Positions 12,201-22,600 of a stretch of 64,000 nt of DNA are shown here, piece by piece. The stretch spans positions 14,905,464 to 14,969,463 of the forward strand of contig OZ020490.1 of the NCBI GenBank assembly GCA_963971405.1, given 5' to 3'. Positions within the stretch are counted from its first letter, which is position 1; every line of letters begins with the position of its first letter. The translations under genes and the position numbers were made by a program. The notes under the pieces were generated by a model. That model had not been told where the DNA came from. It worked only from the letters and a program-made list of their open reading frames with translations, and ran no database searches. The DNA comes from Psococerastis gibbosa. Lineage: Eukaryota > Arthropoda > Insecta > Psocodea > Psocidae.

Positions 12201-15200
12201 ACGTGGAAGAAAAGTACATCCAACTAGTAATGAATATGTACGAAAATTCGACAACCAGTGTGCAAACCGTGGTAGGACTCAGCGAACCGTTCAATGTTAC
12301 TTATGGACTCCACCAAGGCTCAGCCTTAAGCCCGTTCCTCTTTATCGTCATCATGGACACTATTACCCGCCACACCCAGGGAATAGCCCCTGAGAGTATT
12401 CTATTTGCCGACGACATCCTCATCACCGCCAAAACACGAAATGACCTGCAACTGAAGCTGACAAACTGGGTCCAGGCAATAGAAAACCACGGTCTCAAAG
12501 TCAACCGTGACAAAACCAAGTACATGGAATGTTTCCAACAATCACCGGAAACCATTGTAGTTGACGGAGTTTACATTGAGAAAGTGGAGAAATTCAAATA
12601 CCTTGGAGCAACCCTAACACAAAGAGGGGGTTGTGAGGAGGATGTAAGGGGTAGGATAGCCTCCGGTTGGGCAAAGTGGCGTGATATGACGGGAGTACTC
12701 AAGGATAAGAAAATGCCTAAAAAATTAAAAGGTCGCATCTACAAACAAGTCGTACGGCCGTGCATAATTTATGGATCGGAATGCTGGGCCCCACGCGTTA
12801 AAGAAGAGCAAATGCTACACACGGCAGAGATGAGAATGCTTAGATGGTCACTTGGTCTAACCCTAGCGGACAGACGGAGGAATGACGATATCCGGGCAGA
12901 TATGCAAACGGCGAGTATCGTTGACAAAATACGTGAGCGTCGGCTGGCTTGGTGAGGCCATGTTGAGAGACGAAACCCCGAAGAACTTATACAGAGAGTG
13001 CGGCGGGTTCAAGTGGAGGGCAGAAGAAATGTTGGTCGCCCAAAGATCACAGTAGAGTGGAAGATTCGAGCTGACATGGGAACGTGTGGGATCTCAGCCG
13101 CAACAGCTCAAGATAGAAAAGCCTGGAAAATCGCCTGTCGTGTCGCTGACCCCAAACCGGGATAAAGCGAAGAAAAAGAAAGACTCGTGACTTCGTGGTA
13201 TTTCATTTAAAAAAAAAAAAAATAACAAAAACTTAGAGTTTTAGAAAAACTTGTTATACTAACACAAGTGGGTTTCTTAGACAAAGTTAATTTCTTAACG
13301 ATTATTTGGGTTTTACTAATTCGGGTTGTTATAACAAGTTTTTCTAAAACTCTAAGTTTTTGTTAGTTTTTTGTTTATACAAATTAACTTCTTAAATAAT
13401 TGACGACCTTTACACCATTACATGAGTGGTCCAGTCGAAATAAAAAACCTATTATATTTATTATAATTATTATTAAATATTATATATTGTATTTAAGCTT
13501 ACCTAACATGAGAGAATGATTGATCACACCACCTATGCAATACGCGGTAAGCAGAATGGTAATCCATGGCTGGTCGATCATCAGAAACATGAGGAGTACT
13601 TGCAGCGAAATCATTCCTAGGACGACATACTTGAAATTTGGATCATGGCCAAAGAGTTTCTTTATTTGCGGGTACTTTCCTGTAAAGAAAACAAAAATAA
13701 AAATCACGGAAGACCCGAATACCCATCGGCAAACCGAGGACAACCCTCGAGGAAAGGATGGAACAACTCGCCGGAGCAAGAGTGAAAACAATGGCCGAGC
13801 TCAAGGCGTTAACGTCCGACTGGGAGGCGAGTTCAGGAAATGGGTCCCCCCCCCCACGCTGCGCACGCGGCACTAAGGGGGAAGAAGAAGTACAGTGGAG
13901 GTTTCTTAAGGCGCCCTTTCCACCGACCGGCTAGGGCTATTTACAAAAACAGTGACGTGGTAGCAGACATTCAAGACTTAGGCGGGGTTTCCATCGACCT
14001 CGCATTGCAGAATTGACGGAAATGTTTATTTTCCTCTATGCCATAGTTAAAATTGATCAATGATCATACAGTGAAATCGCAAACAAACAAACTAAAATTA
14101 AAAAATGGCGTCATGGGATATGTTAACTACAAACATTTTAATAGATTTCTATAAAAAGAAAAATTCTAATTTCCGTCAATGTCATTTGCATTCTGCAATG
14201 CGAGGTCGGTGGAAACGCCACCTAAGTCTTGAATGTCTGCTACCGCGTCACCGTTTTTGTAAATAGCCCTAGCCGGTCGGTGGAATGGGCGCCTTAATAA
14301 AGTGACAATCTTCGTTCATATTCCATGCGCCATTTAAAAAATAATGTCCTGATTTAATGGACGTAGGCCTTACTTATAGTGGTAATCATCCTTGTCAACG
14401 CCAGCAAACCGACGGTTTTTCGAACATTATTGATATTGTTTCCGTATGAAATTTTGGCCATTCGCCGACTGGTACAAGTCCTCGATGTCAACCTACACTG
14501 GTTACAAGCGATAATGGACAAGCTGAGGCAATGGAACCGGCGTAAACATGACTTTATGACAAATAAGTTCTAACAAAGTACTAAAACATAATAAAAATTA
14601 AATAATTAGAAGTTAAAAAGCAGAACAGACATTGACATTAAAACCGCGTCACGCATGGATTGCTTGCTAAACCAGCTGTGCTAATAGATGAGTAATACGC
14701 CTCCTTGGTCTTTGTTAAACTGCAACTGTGACCATAATCAATGAATCGCGATAAATTAATTCACAGACAGACGGACGGCTTGTTTATAAACAGTTGCAAC
14801 ATTGCTTTTCCATACCAAGTTTTATCATAAGGCTAGTTGGCATGTATTCCTTATGTTACGAAAAACAATATGTCAGAACAACATAAATAATGAAAATGAC
14901 GTCATCAACCAGAAATCACGGGGAGTCAGTTGAGAACCAGGGATGTGGATATTCTGACCCCCCCCCCCCTCAATTATCTTAGTATAAATAGAAGTACACA
15001 CCCCCTTCCCCAAGCAGTTGCTACGGAGCCTCCGAGATAATAATATTGTAGAAGTCTACATACCGGCCACAGGGTTTTTTTTAGGTGCCCATTCCATTGA
15101 CCGGCTAGGGCTATTTCCAAAACGGTGACGTGGTAGCAGACACTCAAGACTTAGGTGGCGTTTCCACCGAACTCGCATTGCAGAATTGACGGAAATGTTT

Positions 15201-18200
15201 ATTTTCCTCCATGCCATAGTTAAAATTGATCAATGATCATACAATAAAATCACAAACAAACAAACTAAAATTAAAAAATGGCTTCATGGGATATGTTAAT
15301 TACAAACATTTTAATAGATTTCTATAAAAAGAAAAATTCTAATTTCCGTCAATGTCACTTGCAATCTGCAATGCGAGGTCGGTGGAAACGCCACCTAAGT
15401 CTTGAGTGTCTGCTACTACGTCACTGTTGTTGGAAATAGCCCTAGCCGGTCAATGGAATGGGCGCCTAAGCTCGACCAAGGCACATCAGCCCAGATTCTA
15501 CTGCTTTATCATCTCACTCCAGCCGTGAAAGTATTTGTAATTATTGACGACCAAGCCGAGTATGAAGTGGCAGATTGTTGGAACAGCTAAAAACTGACGG
15601 TTACAGGGGTGATGTTGATAGCAACCATTGGTAAAGTCGATTTCGGCCGTATTTTCATTTTCCCCTTAAAAACTTAACCTAAACGTTTCTAATGTAAAAT
15701 GGACAACCACCCAGCAAGGGCTATGGGGTAACTTTTGGATCACTTATGTTCAAACGACTCTGAAGAAAGCTACAGAAGCGGATCGGCGATTACTAGAACT
15801 TGTTTCTTGTTTATAATTTCTCTGGGTGCTGCAGGAATTGTGTCACAAAGGAAAACCCTCGGGAGGTGGCGATTGTTTGAGGCGGTTGTTGAGCGGTTTC
15901 GGCATGGGAACTCCCGGGAAGGCATACCCGGACTTGGGCTCTCAATATATGGGTACTCTCACTCCGCCATACGTATATTGTGTATGTATATATCCATAGT
16001 GGTGGGAAATAGACTGGGGCTTAGACTGGAAAAAATATTACGTGTTTATTAGAATACTGCACACAGTAAGAACCTGGAATTTATACTATAATTATCAAGC
16101 CTTAGCCTTACAGCACAGGTTAATTTCCCACCGCTATGACCTAGTGAGAATACCCGTAAATACCCTAACCGGACCTGAAATAGGTCCAATTTCCGTAAGA
16201 TTCTAGCCCATCACTAAGGAAAAGGTTGTAAGGAACAAATAGTGGTAAAACTCAGCAATGGATCACAAGGCTTAAGTGCAAATACGTGCCAAAATATTAG
16301 AGGATGGAAATCTACTGCAATATTTTGTTGTCAGCGTATTTCTAGATTATACCTAACTCAATAAAACGCAAAAATAACCAGAAGAAAAAACTCTGGTTAT
16401 AAGAGTAGCCATAAATGGCCTGGAGCATTCATACTACCAAAATAGCGGATCACCCGTTTTTTTAGCAATAGGCTAATACCCAATTTAGGAATTATCAGTG
16501 AGAATGGCAGAGTACGATAAGGTAACAATGACTCTGCTGTTACCCGCAAATCACGTGATATCATACGAAATGGAAGATTACATTACTGGGAATGTCCCAT
16601 GACTTTAAAGGTAAAAATTGAGAAGCAATGTAATAAAACAGATTGACAGATAAGCAGTCCACGGTCAGACATGTTATTTATTGAATCAATAACTCCACCA
16701 CAACGCTCAGTTTCACAAAGAATATTTTTACTACACAGCTCATGCCACATAGCAAGTAAATACTGCCTGCAGAGGTGGATTGGAGCCTGAGGTTCCACAT
16801 TGTGTCCCTCGGGTGACACCTTTTCTTGAGCTTAGATAGACGTGTAATTGTAATTTTTTAAAAGGACTTTTTTAGGCCTACTTAATCAGGCCCATAGGCC
16901 CTACGTCCAATGCCAACGACCCCATGGATTTCGGACATTATTTGTATTGTTTCCGTATGCATTTGGGCCATTGGCAAACTGGAATACGTTCTCGATGTTA
17001 ACCTACACCGGCTACAAGGGATAATGGACAAGCTGAGACAAGCTTACCATTGACGCAATGAAACAGGCGAAAGCATGAATTAACCAAGTATAGATACGAG
17101 TCTAGATAGACGTGTTAAGTCCTGTTTTTGCTTCGTTATGGTCCGGGTGAGTGTTCGCATATAAAATCGGAGAGATGGGCCATCGGCATCCACCAAGGAT
17201 ATTATTTTGAATTGAATACCCATTTAAGAAGCGGCCGAATAACCAATATCCAACCGAACACGAATTCATATCATAAAACAGGCATTAAATTTTTGTTTAA
17301 TAACTGTTAACAGTTAAATTTGTTTATTGAAAAATAAACTTAAGTGTAATTTACACGAATAAATGACGTAATAGTTACGCAATCGCATAACATGAAAATA
17401 TGGAGACCTTCAATTTAGATTGACATTTTCAAGTAACAAGCCTAACGTTACATTTTCTAATAGTAAAATTTTAAATAAATCAAATAAATATATTCAAAAT
17501 TTATGGTAGACAAGCGGGGCATGAGACCGCTTCGCGGCCCCACCCACCTTGCTCCCACGGCGGGCGGCAGCTCGCCCCTTCGGGGCCTCGCAATGGGCAA
17601 TTCAATTTCCAGAATTTTATAATTTTCCGCGAAATTAAAAAAAAAAAAATTCTGTCATAAGAACCTTCTCCTGACAATAACAAACACAACAAAAACAAAA
17701 TAGTGGAATCGGTCCAGCTGTTTACGCGTGATGGCGTGACCAAGGTAATAGGGAAATAGGGATTCATTTTTATATATAGAGAATAAACGAGCATTCACTG
17801 AAAATGTATTTAATTGAAATGCTGTAGCTTAGTTAGAAATTTGTCGAGTTAATTGATGTTTGAACACTTTTTAAAACTGAGAGTAAAAAGAGCACGGTAA
17901 CAAGACGGCCAAAGTTTACTATTAATACCAAATTTAGTTTTGATTTGATTGCTTAAAACCTCGGTCCGAAATCAATTAAATTTCCGTTACAGCTGAAATA
18001 TAATTTTTAGAAGCGTCTAATAACCCATCCGTTCAGACACCAACAGTAGCTTAAGCCTACGTGTGCTATCAAAAATCAGGGCTTGACGAATCCATGTTAT
18101 CTCTACAGACTATTTGCAATTGATTACGTGTAGTTAAAAGCTCAATTTCTTCCCATTTAATTAATTACGATATTATTAGCTCATTCAATAAGTCATGAAT

Positions 18201-19195
18201 ATTTGCCAACAACTGAGGTAGCATATTGAAATTTCTCAGCCACAAAAAGTTTTACGGATCGGTCATAGACACCGATTGATGCGCAAGACGGCACTCGTGA
18301 GAGAGACGTGTTATACCTATGTCATGCACAGTATAGTATAACTTAACGCTGTCTTAGAACGTTCCATTTCCATCCAGAATGTTAGCCTATCAATTTGAAT
18401 ATCATTAAACTGATTCAGCTTTGCATGAACGACCATTAATTTAACGTTTCACAACATGCAACACGAAAATACAAATGTCACATGATTAACGTCAGGGGAA
18501 CAAAAATGTGCATGTCAATTCATTTGTACAAGGGTTGGGAAAATGTGCTACAACCACCAAAACTAGCAAGTCAGCAACATAGGCTGCTCCAGTAGAAATT
18601 TGAAGTGGAGACGGACCTAGGAAGCGCATTTTCAGTTTTCCTTATACAACCTTATTTGCAGTACTGGTTGATTTATCCCATTCAGTTGCTACTAAATGAG
18701 AATGGTATCGGCCTGTAATTCACAACGCTTATCATTGCCACCGCAGTGCGATGCAGCTAAATTTCAGTGATGGTGTCTTCATAACCATATCTTGTAATAA
18801 TGAATTAATTTGTCAATAGTGTACTGTTTTGCATGACAGAGGGCAGAGGAGCAATAAAAAGAGACTAGGCCTAGCCCATTGTGACTCATACATAATGAAC
18901 ATGAGTCATGACATCATTGTTTATTGTCCTATCAACGAATTCATACACATGAAGATTTGGGAATGTTCTAATAACTAAGTACGTTGGCCCAAATTGGTAT
19001 ATGCTTCTTTTCCAATGCAACCCCCTTAACACAATGAATATAATTAAATAAATCCGTCTCGTGATTAACAACCTGCCAAAAAGAGAAAACCGGGTAGGCG
19101 TAGCACTACTTACCCAAAATTTCTTCTCGGCGACTGGCATGAGGTTCTTCCGTATACACCCATTCGAAGTCAGTTCTGGAGACATGCTGCCCCAT
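3292..19195 (-). CDS. DEGS1: Sphingolipid delta(4)-desaturase DES1, six coding exons
   Basis: The enzyme introduces the 4,5-trans double bond that turns dihydroceramide into ceramide. In the family it is a multi-pass ER-membrane, di-iron desaturase fed by cytochrome b5. Coding exons, in transcript order, are 19195-19114, 13679-13503, 6656-6517, 5575-5362, 5009-4798 and 3432-3292. All introns are GT-AG with conserved phase, and the sum is 966 bp, giving 321 residues (human about 323). The start [20 protein letters not shown] keeps the N-terminal lipid-desaturase signature and a Gly2 suitable for myristoylation. Three histidine boxes are intact: HEIAH (89-93), HLEHH (128-132) and HNEHH (259-263). 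The C-terminal exon reads EYYDNLP...DFIMD. Exon 5 read without splicing would run on past 4798 into unrelated sequence, so the GT at 4797 is the likely donor. FIBP diverges 451 bp upstream. I see no disabling change; confidence is high. Confidence 0.95.
3476..3570. repeat. Isolated right end of the CTGCAGCC MITE family
   Basis: AATAAACCCCGGTATTATAA, then TCGCCATG and AGGGCTGCAG, match the right terminus of the 847-1174 element. No matching left end is seen nearby. It lies in DEGS1 intron 5, about 45 bp upstream of the last coding exon. Confidence 0.5.
4020..4380 (+). pseudogene. LINE (RTE-type) C-terminal fragment
   Basis: Translation gives [17 protein letters not shown], a stop, and then a basic GRGRG stretch. 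This is the WLGHVERM...GRPRKRW tail typical of RTE-like pol proteins. It is decayed and lies in DEGS1 intron 5 on the opposite strand to that gene. Confidence 0.5.
4385..4670 (+). pseudogene. Second LINE C-terminal fragment
   Basis: The frame [19 protein letters not shown], then [20 protein letters not shown], matches the RRMLRISWTDRVTNEEVL...LGHVMR tail of invertebrate LINE polymerases. It comes from a different LINE lineage than the adjacent 4020-4380 piece. Only the end of the protein remains. Confidence 0.55.
5027..5249. repeat. Half copy of the palindromic TTAA MITE
   Basis: It shares ATTATGATGCACGAAGTAGT, then ACAACTTACATGAGCCAAAT and a diverged CTACGTAGCATGTAATCTTAA end, with the right half of copy 1. 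It lies in DEGS1 intron 4, beginning about 17 bp upstream of exon 5. Confidence 0.5.
5890..6280 (+). repeat. SINE-like repeat, long form
   Basis: It contains the block TCCTGGTCACCTCCGAATTA, then CGTGTGACTTCACTATGTTC and CACTATAATCAGGAGGTCCA. That block is shared with the SINE copies at 23727 and 38827, and in reverse with 45780-46230. Unlike the two short copies it continues into a second module (CCTTAGGGTGCCTCAAGTTA), also seen in reverse at 45935. It lies in DEGS1 intron 3. Confidence 0.6.
6718..7157. mobile_element. MITE, GGCGCCCATTCCAC shell with shared core
   Basis: Terminal inverted repeats GGCGCCCATTCCACATACGT / ACGTATGTGGAATGGGCGCC are flanked by TTA on both sides (6715-6717, 7158-7160). 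A second inverted pair (GAAATTGAAGGACATTTCAA) lies inside. The centre holds the GATCATTGATCAATTTTAAC core also found in differently ended elements at 13910, 15084, 22456 and 60591. It starts 59 bp upstream of DEGS1 exon 3, in intron 2. Confidence 0.7.
7215..7345 (-). repeat. Degenerate tRNA-Glu-type SINE fragment
   Basis: Read on the minus strand it shows TTTCACCCGAAAG, then GCATTTTCTGACCATGCTTCGG, the body of the SINE seen intact at 9046-9235. It is diverged and lacks clear ends. Confidence 0.4.
8205..8500. repeat. tRNA-derived SINE remnant with inverted flanks
   Basis: The minus strand has GTGGGTTCGAATCCCGCCAA, a pol III B-box-like TC arm followed by GCCCAGTTTTT. It is bracketed by inverted copies of CCTCTAATTTCGGTTATAAC and of AAAGTTAATTTAATGTCAGT. 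The same unit forms the larger inverted repeat at 20660-21390. Confidence 0.55.
8795..8988. mobile_element. Small MITE with GGCGGCAATTCCACCGGCGA ends
   Basis: Left GGCGGCAATTCCACCGGCGA pairs with the complement of TCGCCGGTGGAATTGCCGCC at the right. A second inverted pair (AAATCTCAAATCACAAA-like) lies inside. TTA precedes the left end and TAA follows the right end. It is non-coding and resembles the 60996-61184 element. Confidence 0.65.
9046..9235 (+). repeat. tRNA-Glu-derived SINE
   Basis: The head CTGACTTTCACCCGAAAGG followed by GGTTCGAGTCC matches the anticodon arm and B box of tRNA-Glu(TTC). The body continues TTTTCTGGCCATGCTTCGGA and ends GGCTTAGTAATAGAAC. The same body is at 26880-27080 and, inverted and interrupted, at 38752-39185. 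The tRNA-Glu origin is inferred from the arm sequence. Confidence 0.65.
9237..9480 (+). pseudogene. LINE C-terminal zinc-knuckle fragment
   Basis: Translation includes [20 protein letters not shown] and FRRER, the CxxC...HxxxxC motif that ends R1/Jockey-type LINE polymerases. Only the tail is present; it is followed by an (AAT)-rich stretch. Confidence 0.5.
10082..13165 (+). pseudogene. RTE endonuclease/reverse transcriptase with one in-frame stop
   Basis: The frame is open for 957 codons from 10082, reaches a TGA at 12953-12955, then stays open for 69 more codons to TAA at 13163-13165. Near residue 83 an AP-endonuclease-like domain begins ([14 protein letters not shown]), with [20 protein letters not shown] and SQIDYVLL. 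The reverse transcriptase follows: CGNYRPIKL (about 614), [12 protein letters not shown] (about 683), [13 protein letters not shown] (about 742) and the catalytic FADDI (about 774). The stop falls in the conserved RLAW-x-GHVERR tail. Apart from that codon, the protein looks undamaged. Such proteins are often annotated as craniofacial development protein 2-like. The true start is uncertain; the first 80 residues are basic and low complexity. Confidence 0.85.
13223..13365. mobile_element. Foldback MITE in the LINE 3' tail
   Basis: The 36-bp ends (13223-13258 and 13330-13365) are perfect inverted repeats of TAACAAAAACTTAGAGTTTT, then AGAAAAACTTGTTATA, around a loop of about 70 bp. Ends in TA fit a Tc1/mariner-type TA duplication, but the A-rich flank makes the exact edge unclear. 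Confidence 0.7.
13910..14293. mobile_element. Double-layered MITE, GGCGCCC outer shell
   Basis: Outer inverted repeats GGCGCCCTTTCCACCGACCG / CGGTCGGTGGAATGGGCGCC are flanked by TTAA on both sides. Inside them a second inverted pair begins TTAGGCGGGGTTTCCATCGA and ends GGTCGGTGGAAACGCCACCT. The centre is the shared core (14045-14130). The arms between the layers (CATTCAAGAC / GTCTTGAATG) also pair. Confidence 0.75.
14379..14580 (+). repeat. Dispersed repeat R
   Basis: ATTGTTTCCGTATGAAATTT, then GATGTCAACCTACACTGGTT and ATAATGGACAAGCTGAG, recur at 16880-17110 (same strand) and in reverse at 51240-51500. A 60-codon open stretch here is part of the repeat and not a gene. The family is not recognised. 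Confidence 0.55.
15020..15550. repeat. Penelope-end-like fragment split by a MITE
   Basis: The left piece (GAGCCTCCGAGATA, GTAGAAGTCTAC) and right piece (CGACCAAGGCACATCAGCCC, then ATTCTACTG and CCAGCCGTGAAAG) match consecutive parts of 26100-26262. The MITE at 15084-15466 lies between them, so it is probably a later insertion. Confidence 0.45.
15084..15466. mobile_element. Double-layered MITE, second GGCGCCC copy
   Basis: It has the same architecture and core as 13910-14293: outer GGTGCCCATTCCATTGACCG / CGGTCAATGGAATGGGCGCC, inner TTAGGTGGCGTTTCCACCGA / TCGGTGGAAACGCCACCTAA. TTA lies at the left edge and TAA at the right. The two copies are close, so this family spread fairly recently. Confidence 0.75.
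15600..16879. other. DEGS1 intron 1, nothing recognised
   Basis: Unique-looking sequence with no conserved exon or clear repeat edge. Short open frames at 15735-16052 and 16583-16819 have no recognisable motif. Confidence 0.4.
16880..17110 (+). repeat. Dispersed repeat R, second copy
   Basis: It shares ATTGTTTCCGTATGCATTT, then GATGTTAACCTACACCGGCT and ATAATGGACAAGCTGAG with 14379-14580. It also extends further left through AAAAGGACTTTTTTAGG, a segment seen in reverse at 51480-51500. Confidence 0.5.
17505..17790. repeat. GC-rich hairpin repeat remnant
   Basis: GACCGCTTCGCGGCCCC forms a short hairpin in otherwise AT-rich DNA. About 130 bp on there is an A run, then GTGGAATCGGTCCAGCTGTT, a motif common in dispersed invertebrate repeats. 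Boundaries and family are not clear. Confidence 0.4.
17800..19110. other. DEGS1 intron 1 proximal part, nothing recognised
   Basis: I see no repeat edges or exons between the GC-rich repeat and coding exon 1. Confidence 0.4.
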
Positions 19196-19646
19196 TCTTA
19201 AAGGATTTTAACTCAAGTTTCTAAGATACAATTAATAGTCAACTTGTTCATACAAGAATGTGTAAAAAAGTGAGCGGTCAGAGGCTCATAGCGCCATATT
19301 TAATATTTTATTTTCATTATTTATTATTATAAAAAACACATAACATAGTGACAACCTCTGTGCACGGAAGAAATGGATTAGTAAACTTTACCAAATACAT
19401 AATTCACTCTTTAGTAGGCCTAAATCTATAATTTTATTAATTAATTATTAATTTACTTTTATGTTTAAAATATTTTAAGCCCGCAATTTAATTTTTCTCT
19501 CAGAAATAAATACTCCATTTGTGTTTGTAATGCTGATTGCTGGTATTTCGATTTCAAAATGGCGCAATCTGCTTGTAAACAAAGAATGAAAGAAAATTGA
19601 ACTAAACTTTATTAATTTGGTTGATTTTTTACTTTCGCCAACAGAC
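19196..19646. promoter_or_regulatory. Shared intergenic region between DEGS1 and FIBP start codons
   Basis: Only 451 bp separate the two divergent ATGs, so this region must hold both 5' leaders and probably a bidirectional promoter. No TATA box is placed with confidence. The DEGS1 start is MGQHVSR on the minus strand and the FIBP start is MTNCVVD on the plus strand. Untranslated first exons outside the region cannot be ruled out. Confidence 0.6.
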
Positions 19647-22600
19647 ATGACAAATTGTGTCGTAGACGTATTTATCAGTAACTACACATTGGTTGATCCA
19701 GATATTTACAAACTATGGGTTGAAGGCTACTCATGTAAGTTGAATTTTCAATATATGCAACATAATATTTTCTTGTTCAACTAGCAGCAACAGCTTATAA
19801 AAGTACTATGAGAAAACCAAAAATTCAGAATGTTATTTCATGTCAATGATCTATGGTTGCAATCCCTCCCTGCAGCCTGCACCATTCCTAATAGTTATCC
19901 AGATATAACACGTTACGAGAGGAGACGAAAAACCTTGACAGTGGAGAAAAGTTCAAGATGTTGCTAAGTGACATTCAGTAGCAAAATATTGATAAACAGT
20001 CAAGTGCGTTTTCCGTTGATCTATTAGCACATTGTGATACTTTCAAATAAAAGAAGTTGTTCTCTCAGAGGCTGAGAGTTAAAGTAACTTAGGTACGGTA
20101 CCAACTATTATTAATATTAGTTAATATGTATAATTTCTTTCAGTATCAGAAGCTGTAGGGGTACTTGTTAGCCAGGGCATAATTGAAAAAAATTGTGCCA
20201 CCATCGACCTGGTTGAGTCAGATGTTTCTGATCATTACCGCACGTACGACATGCTTGAGAAACTACTACATACACCGAGCAAGCTTCCTGAGCAATTGGC
20301 TTTTCAACTCGAGCCAGCTACCCAACAGTATATTATTGAAAAGTATGTGAAAATCAATCAATCGATCCACGTCTGTCCTTGACTTGCGGCAAGTTTGATA
20401 TAGTGTTGGTATTTTCTTCGGGGTCGGTTCATAAGTTTTGATATATTAGATAATGAGATAGGTGTGATAAGCATCTCGTCACTCAAGAAAAATGAATTTC
20501 GATTGAGCATAAAATTTGAAACGGTTCAAAGTAATTTTGAATTAGTATGATACACTAATTTTATTGTTTCATTGGTCACATGGTAGACATCGTTTTCAAA
20601 ATATGGCACATTCTACTTAGTTACAACTATTTGAACGAGAAGTTATGTTATAAACGAAAATAAAGGATACCGTATATAAAAACTGGGCTTGGTGGGACTC
20701 GAACCCACGCTCTGCGCCTAACGGCGTCGTCTTCACCGCTCGACCACAAACCCGCACAAGCACAGCTGATGTATATCCTCTACTTATAATATGCTCTTAT
20801 TGACATGATTCGTAAGAGAGGTTAGTACAGCGACACTACTGTCTAACCGGACAAGTCTGTGAGCTTACTTGTAATGCCCTCAAGGCAATGCTTTTTACAC
20901 ATTATATTGCAGTATTATATGGAGTATATAACACTGACATTAAATTAACTTTTTGGTTGAAGTTATAAACGAAATTAAAGGATATATAAAAACTGGGCTT
21001 GGCGGGACTCGAACCTACGATCTACTACGATCCACGATACCACGATCTAATGTCAGTGTTATATGCTCCATATAATACTGCAATGTAATGTGTAAAAAGC
21101 ATTGCCTTGAGGGCATTACAAGTAAGCTCACAGACTTGTTCGGTTAGATAGTAGTGTCGCTGTACTAACTTGTCTTACGAATCATGTCAATAAGAGCATA
21201 TTATAAGTAGAGGATACATTGACACTGACATTAGATCGTGGATCGTAGTAGATCGTAGGTTCGAGTCCCGCCAAGTCCAGTTTTTATATATCCTTTAATT
21301 TCGTTTATAACTTCAACCAAAAAGTTAATTTAATGTCAGTGTTACAATATATACTCCATATAATACTTCAATATAATGAGAAGTTATGAGAGTTATTTTC
21401 CGGAATGTGAAAGAGATTGTGCCAAGTTAAATATATATTTCTGAACAGAATGATGTATGCCAGTAGAATAAACCCCGAGAACCATCTTTGAAGTTATTGC
21501 AACGGTAATATGTTAGTATTGGTTCAGGTGTAATTTCAAAACTTCGATTTTATCAATTTAATATAATTTCAGATATTATGGTTTCGATGATACAGTAATT
21601 CGGGAGCTCCTTGGCAAAAAATTGTCCTCACGCCATAGGAAGGATCTAGACGAAGTTAGTGAAAAGACAAACGTCTCCCTCAAATCTTGTAGAAGGCAGT
21701 TCGACAATGTAAAGCGAGTTTTTAAAGCTGTTGAAGATATGTCAGGAGATTTATATCATAACGTTAAGAGTAACTTTATACTCTCGGATGAACTGAGCAG
21801 GTATGACAGTCATTCTATTTCCAAAGACCAGATTACGAATGATATTGCTAAAGGTGGCACCGACCTTCCGCCGTCTGACAATTCGTAGGAGATTGGTTCA
21901 TGCTTGAGTGGAGAAACGGCAATTTATTTTTGTAATAGTCATTGTATAGAAAAGAACTTGACAGCAATCGCACTCGATGCGCTGAATTTGGGATGTCCTA
22001 TAAAACGGATTTGTACAAAAAGCGGATCGTAGGAGTTGTGGCTAATCGGTGTTCGTCCCGGCCACCTACGTCCTAATATATATTTAAATGTAGATAGTTT
22101 TTTTATGGGATTTTACCCAATTGATAGCGTACACTTTTGTTTTAATTGGGGTACAAACTCGTACGTATGCAATTAAGCTATACTGGCTTATTGTGCCCCT
22201 ACAGAGTATTTCTGCTCCACTTACTAACATTCCTGGGAGGGGATTTGTCTCATTTTTCCATTGTAGTTTTCTTAGTTCAGGTATGCTCCACTAAGTCCTT
22301 AATATTTTCGTTACGCTATAGCTCAGGTATTCTCAACATTCTAAACGGAAGTATATACTTAACCACTGCCTCAAAGAATTACTGAATCCCAACATACCAG
22401 CAATTATGACAAATCTGACAGGTTACTGGTTCAAGGTTTTAAGACATGGATCTTAGGCGGGGTTTCCACCGACCTGTCATTGCAGAATGCACATACGTTA
22501 GCAAACATTCAAGACTTAGGTGGGGTTTCCACCGACCTCTCATTGCTGAATGCAAATGACATTGACGGAAATTTGAATTTTTCTTTTTATAGAAATCTAT

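Larger units (their letters stand above)
9792..13379 (+). mobile_element. RTE-type LINE, near full length, with 19-bp target-site duplication
   Basis: The direct repeat CAAATTAACTTCTTAAATA occurs at 9773-9791 and 13380-13398, bracketing a leader, one long endonuclease-reverse transcriptase frame, a short 3' region and an A run at 13209-13222. A small hairpin MITE (13223-13365) lies between that A run and the right duplication. The perfect duplication and nearly intact frame indicate a fairly young insertion. It sits in DEGS1 intron 2, antisense to that gene. Confidence 0.85.

Noticed and set aside
9792..13379. Host gene annotated as craniofacial development protein 2
   Set aside because: The frame carries AP-endonuclease and reverse-transcriptase motifs and sits between target-site duplications, so it is a LINE.
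20683..20760. Functional tRNA gene on the minus strand
   Set aside because: It has A- and B-box-like segments but no matching acceptor stem, and identical heads occur in repeats at 8305 and 20993; it is a SINE head.
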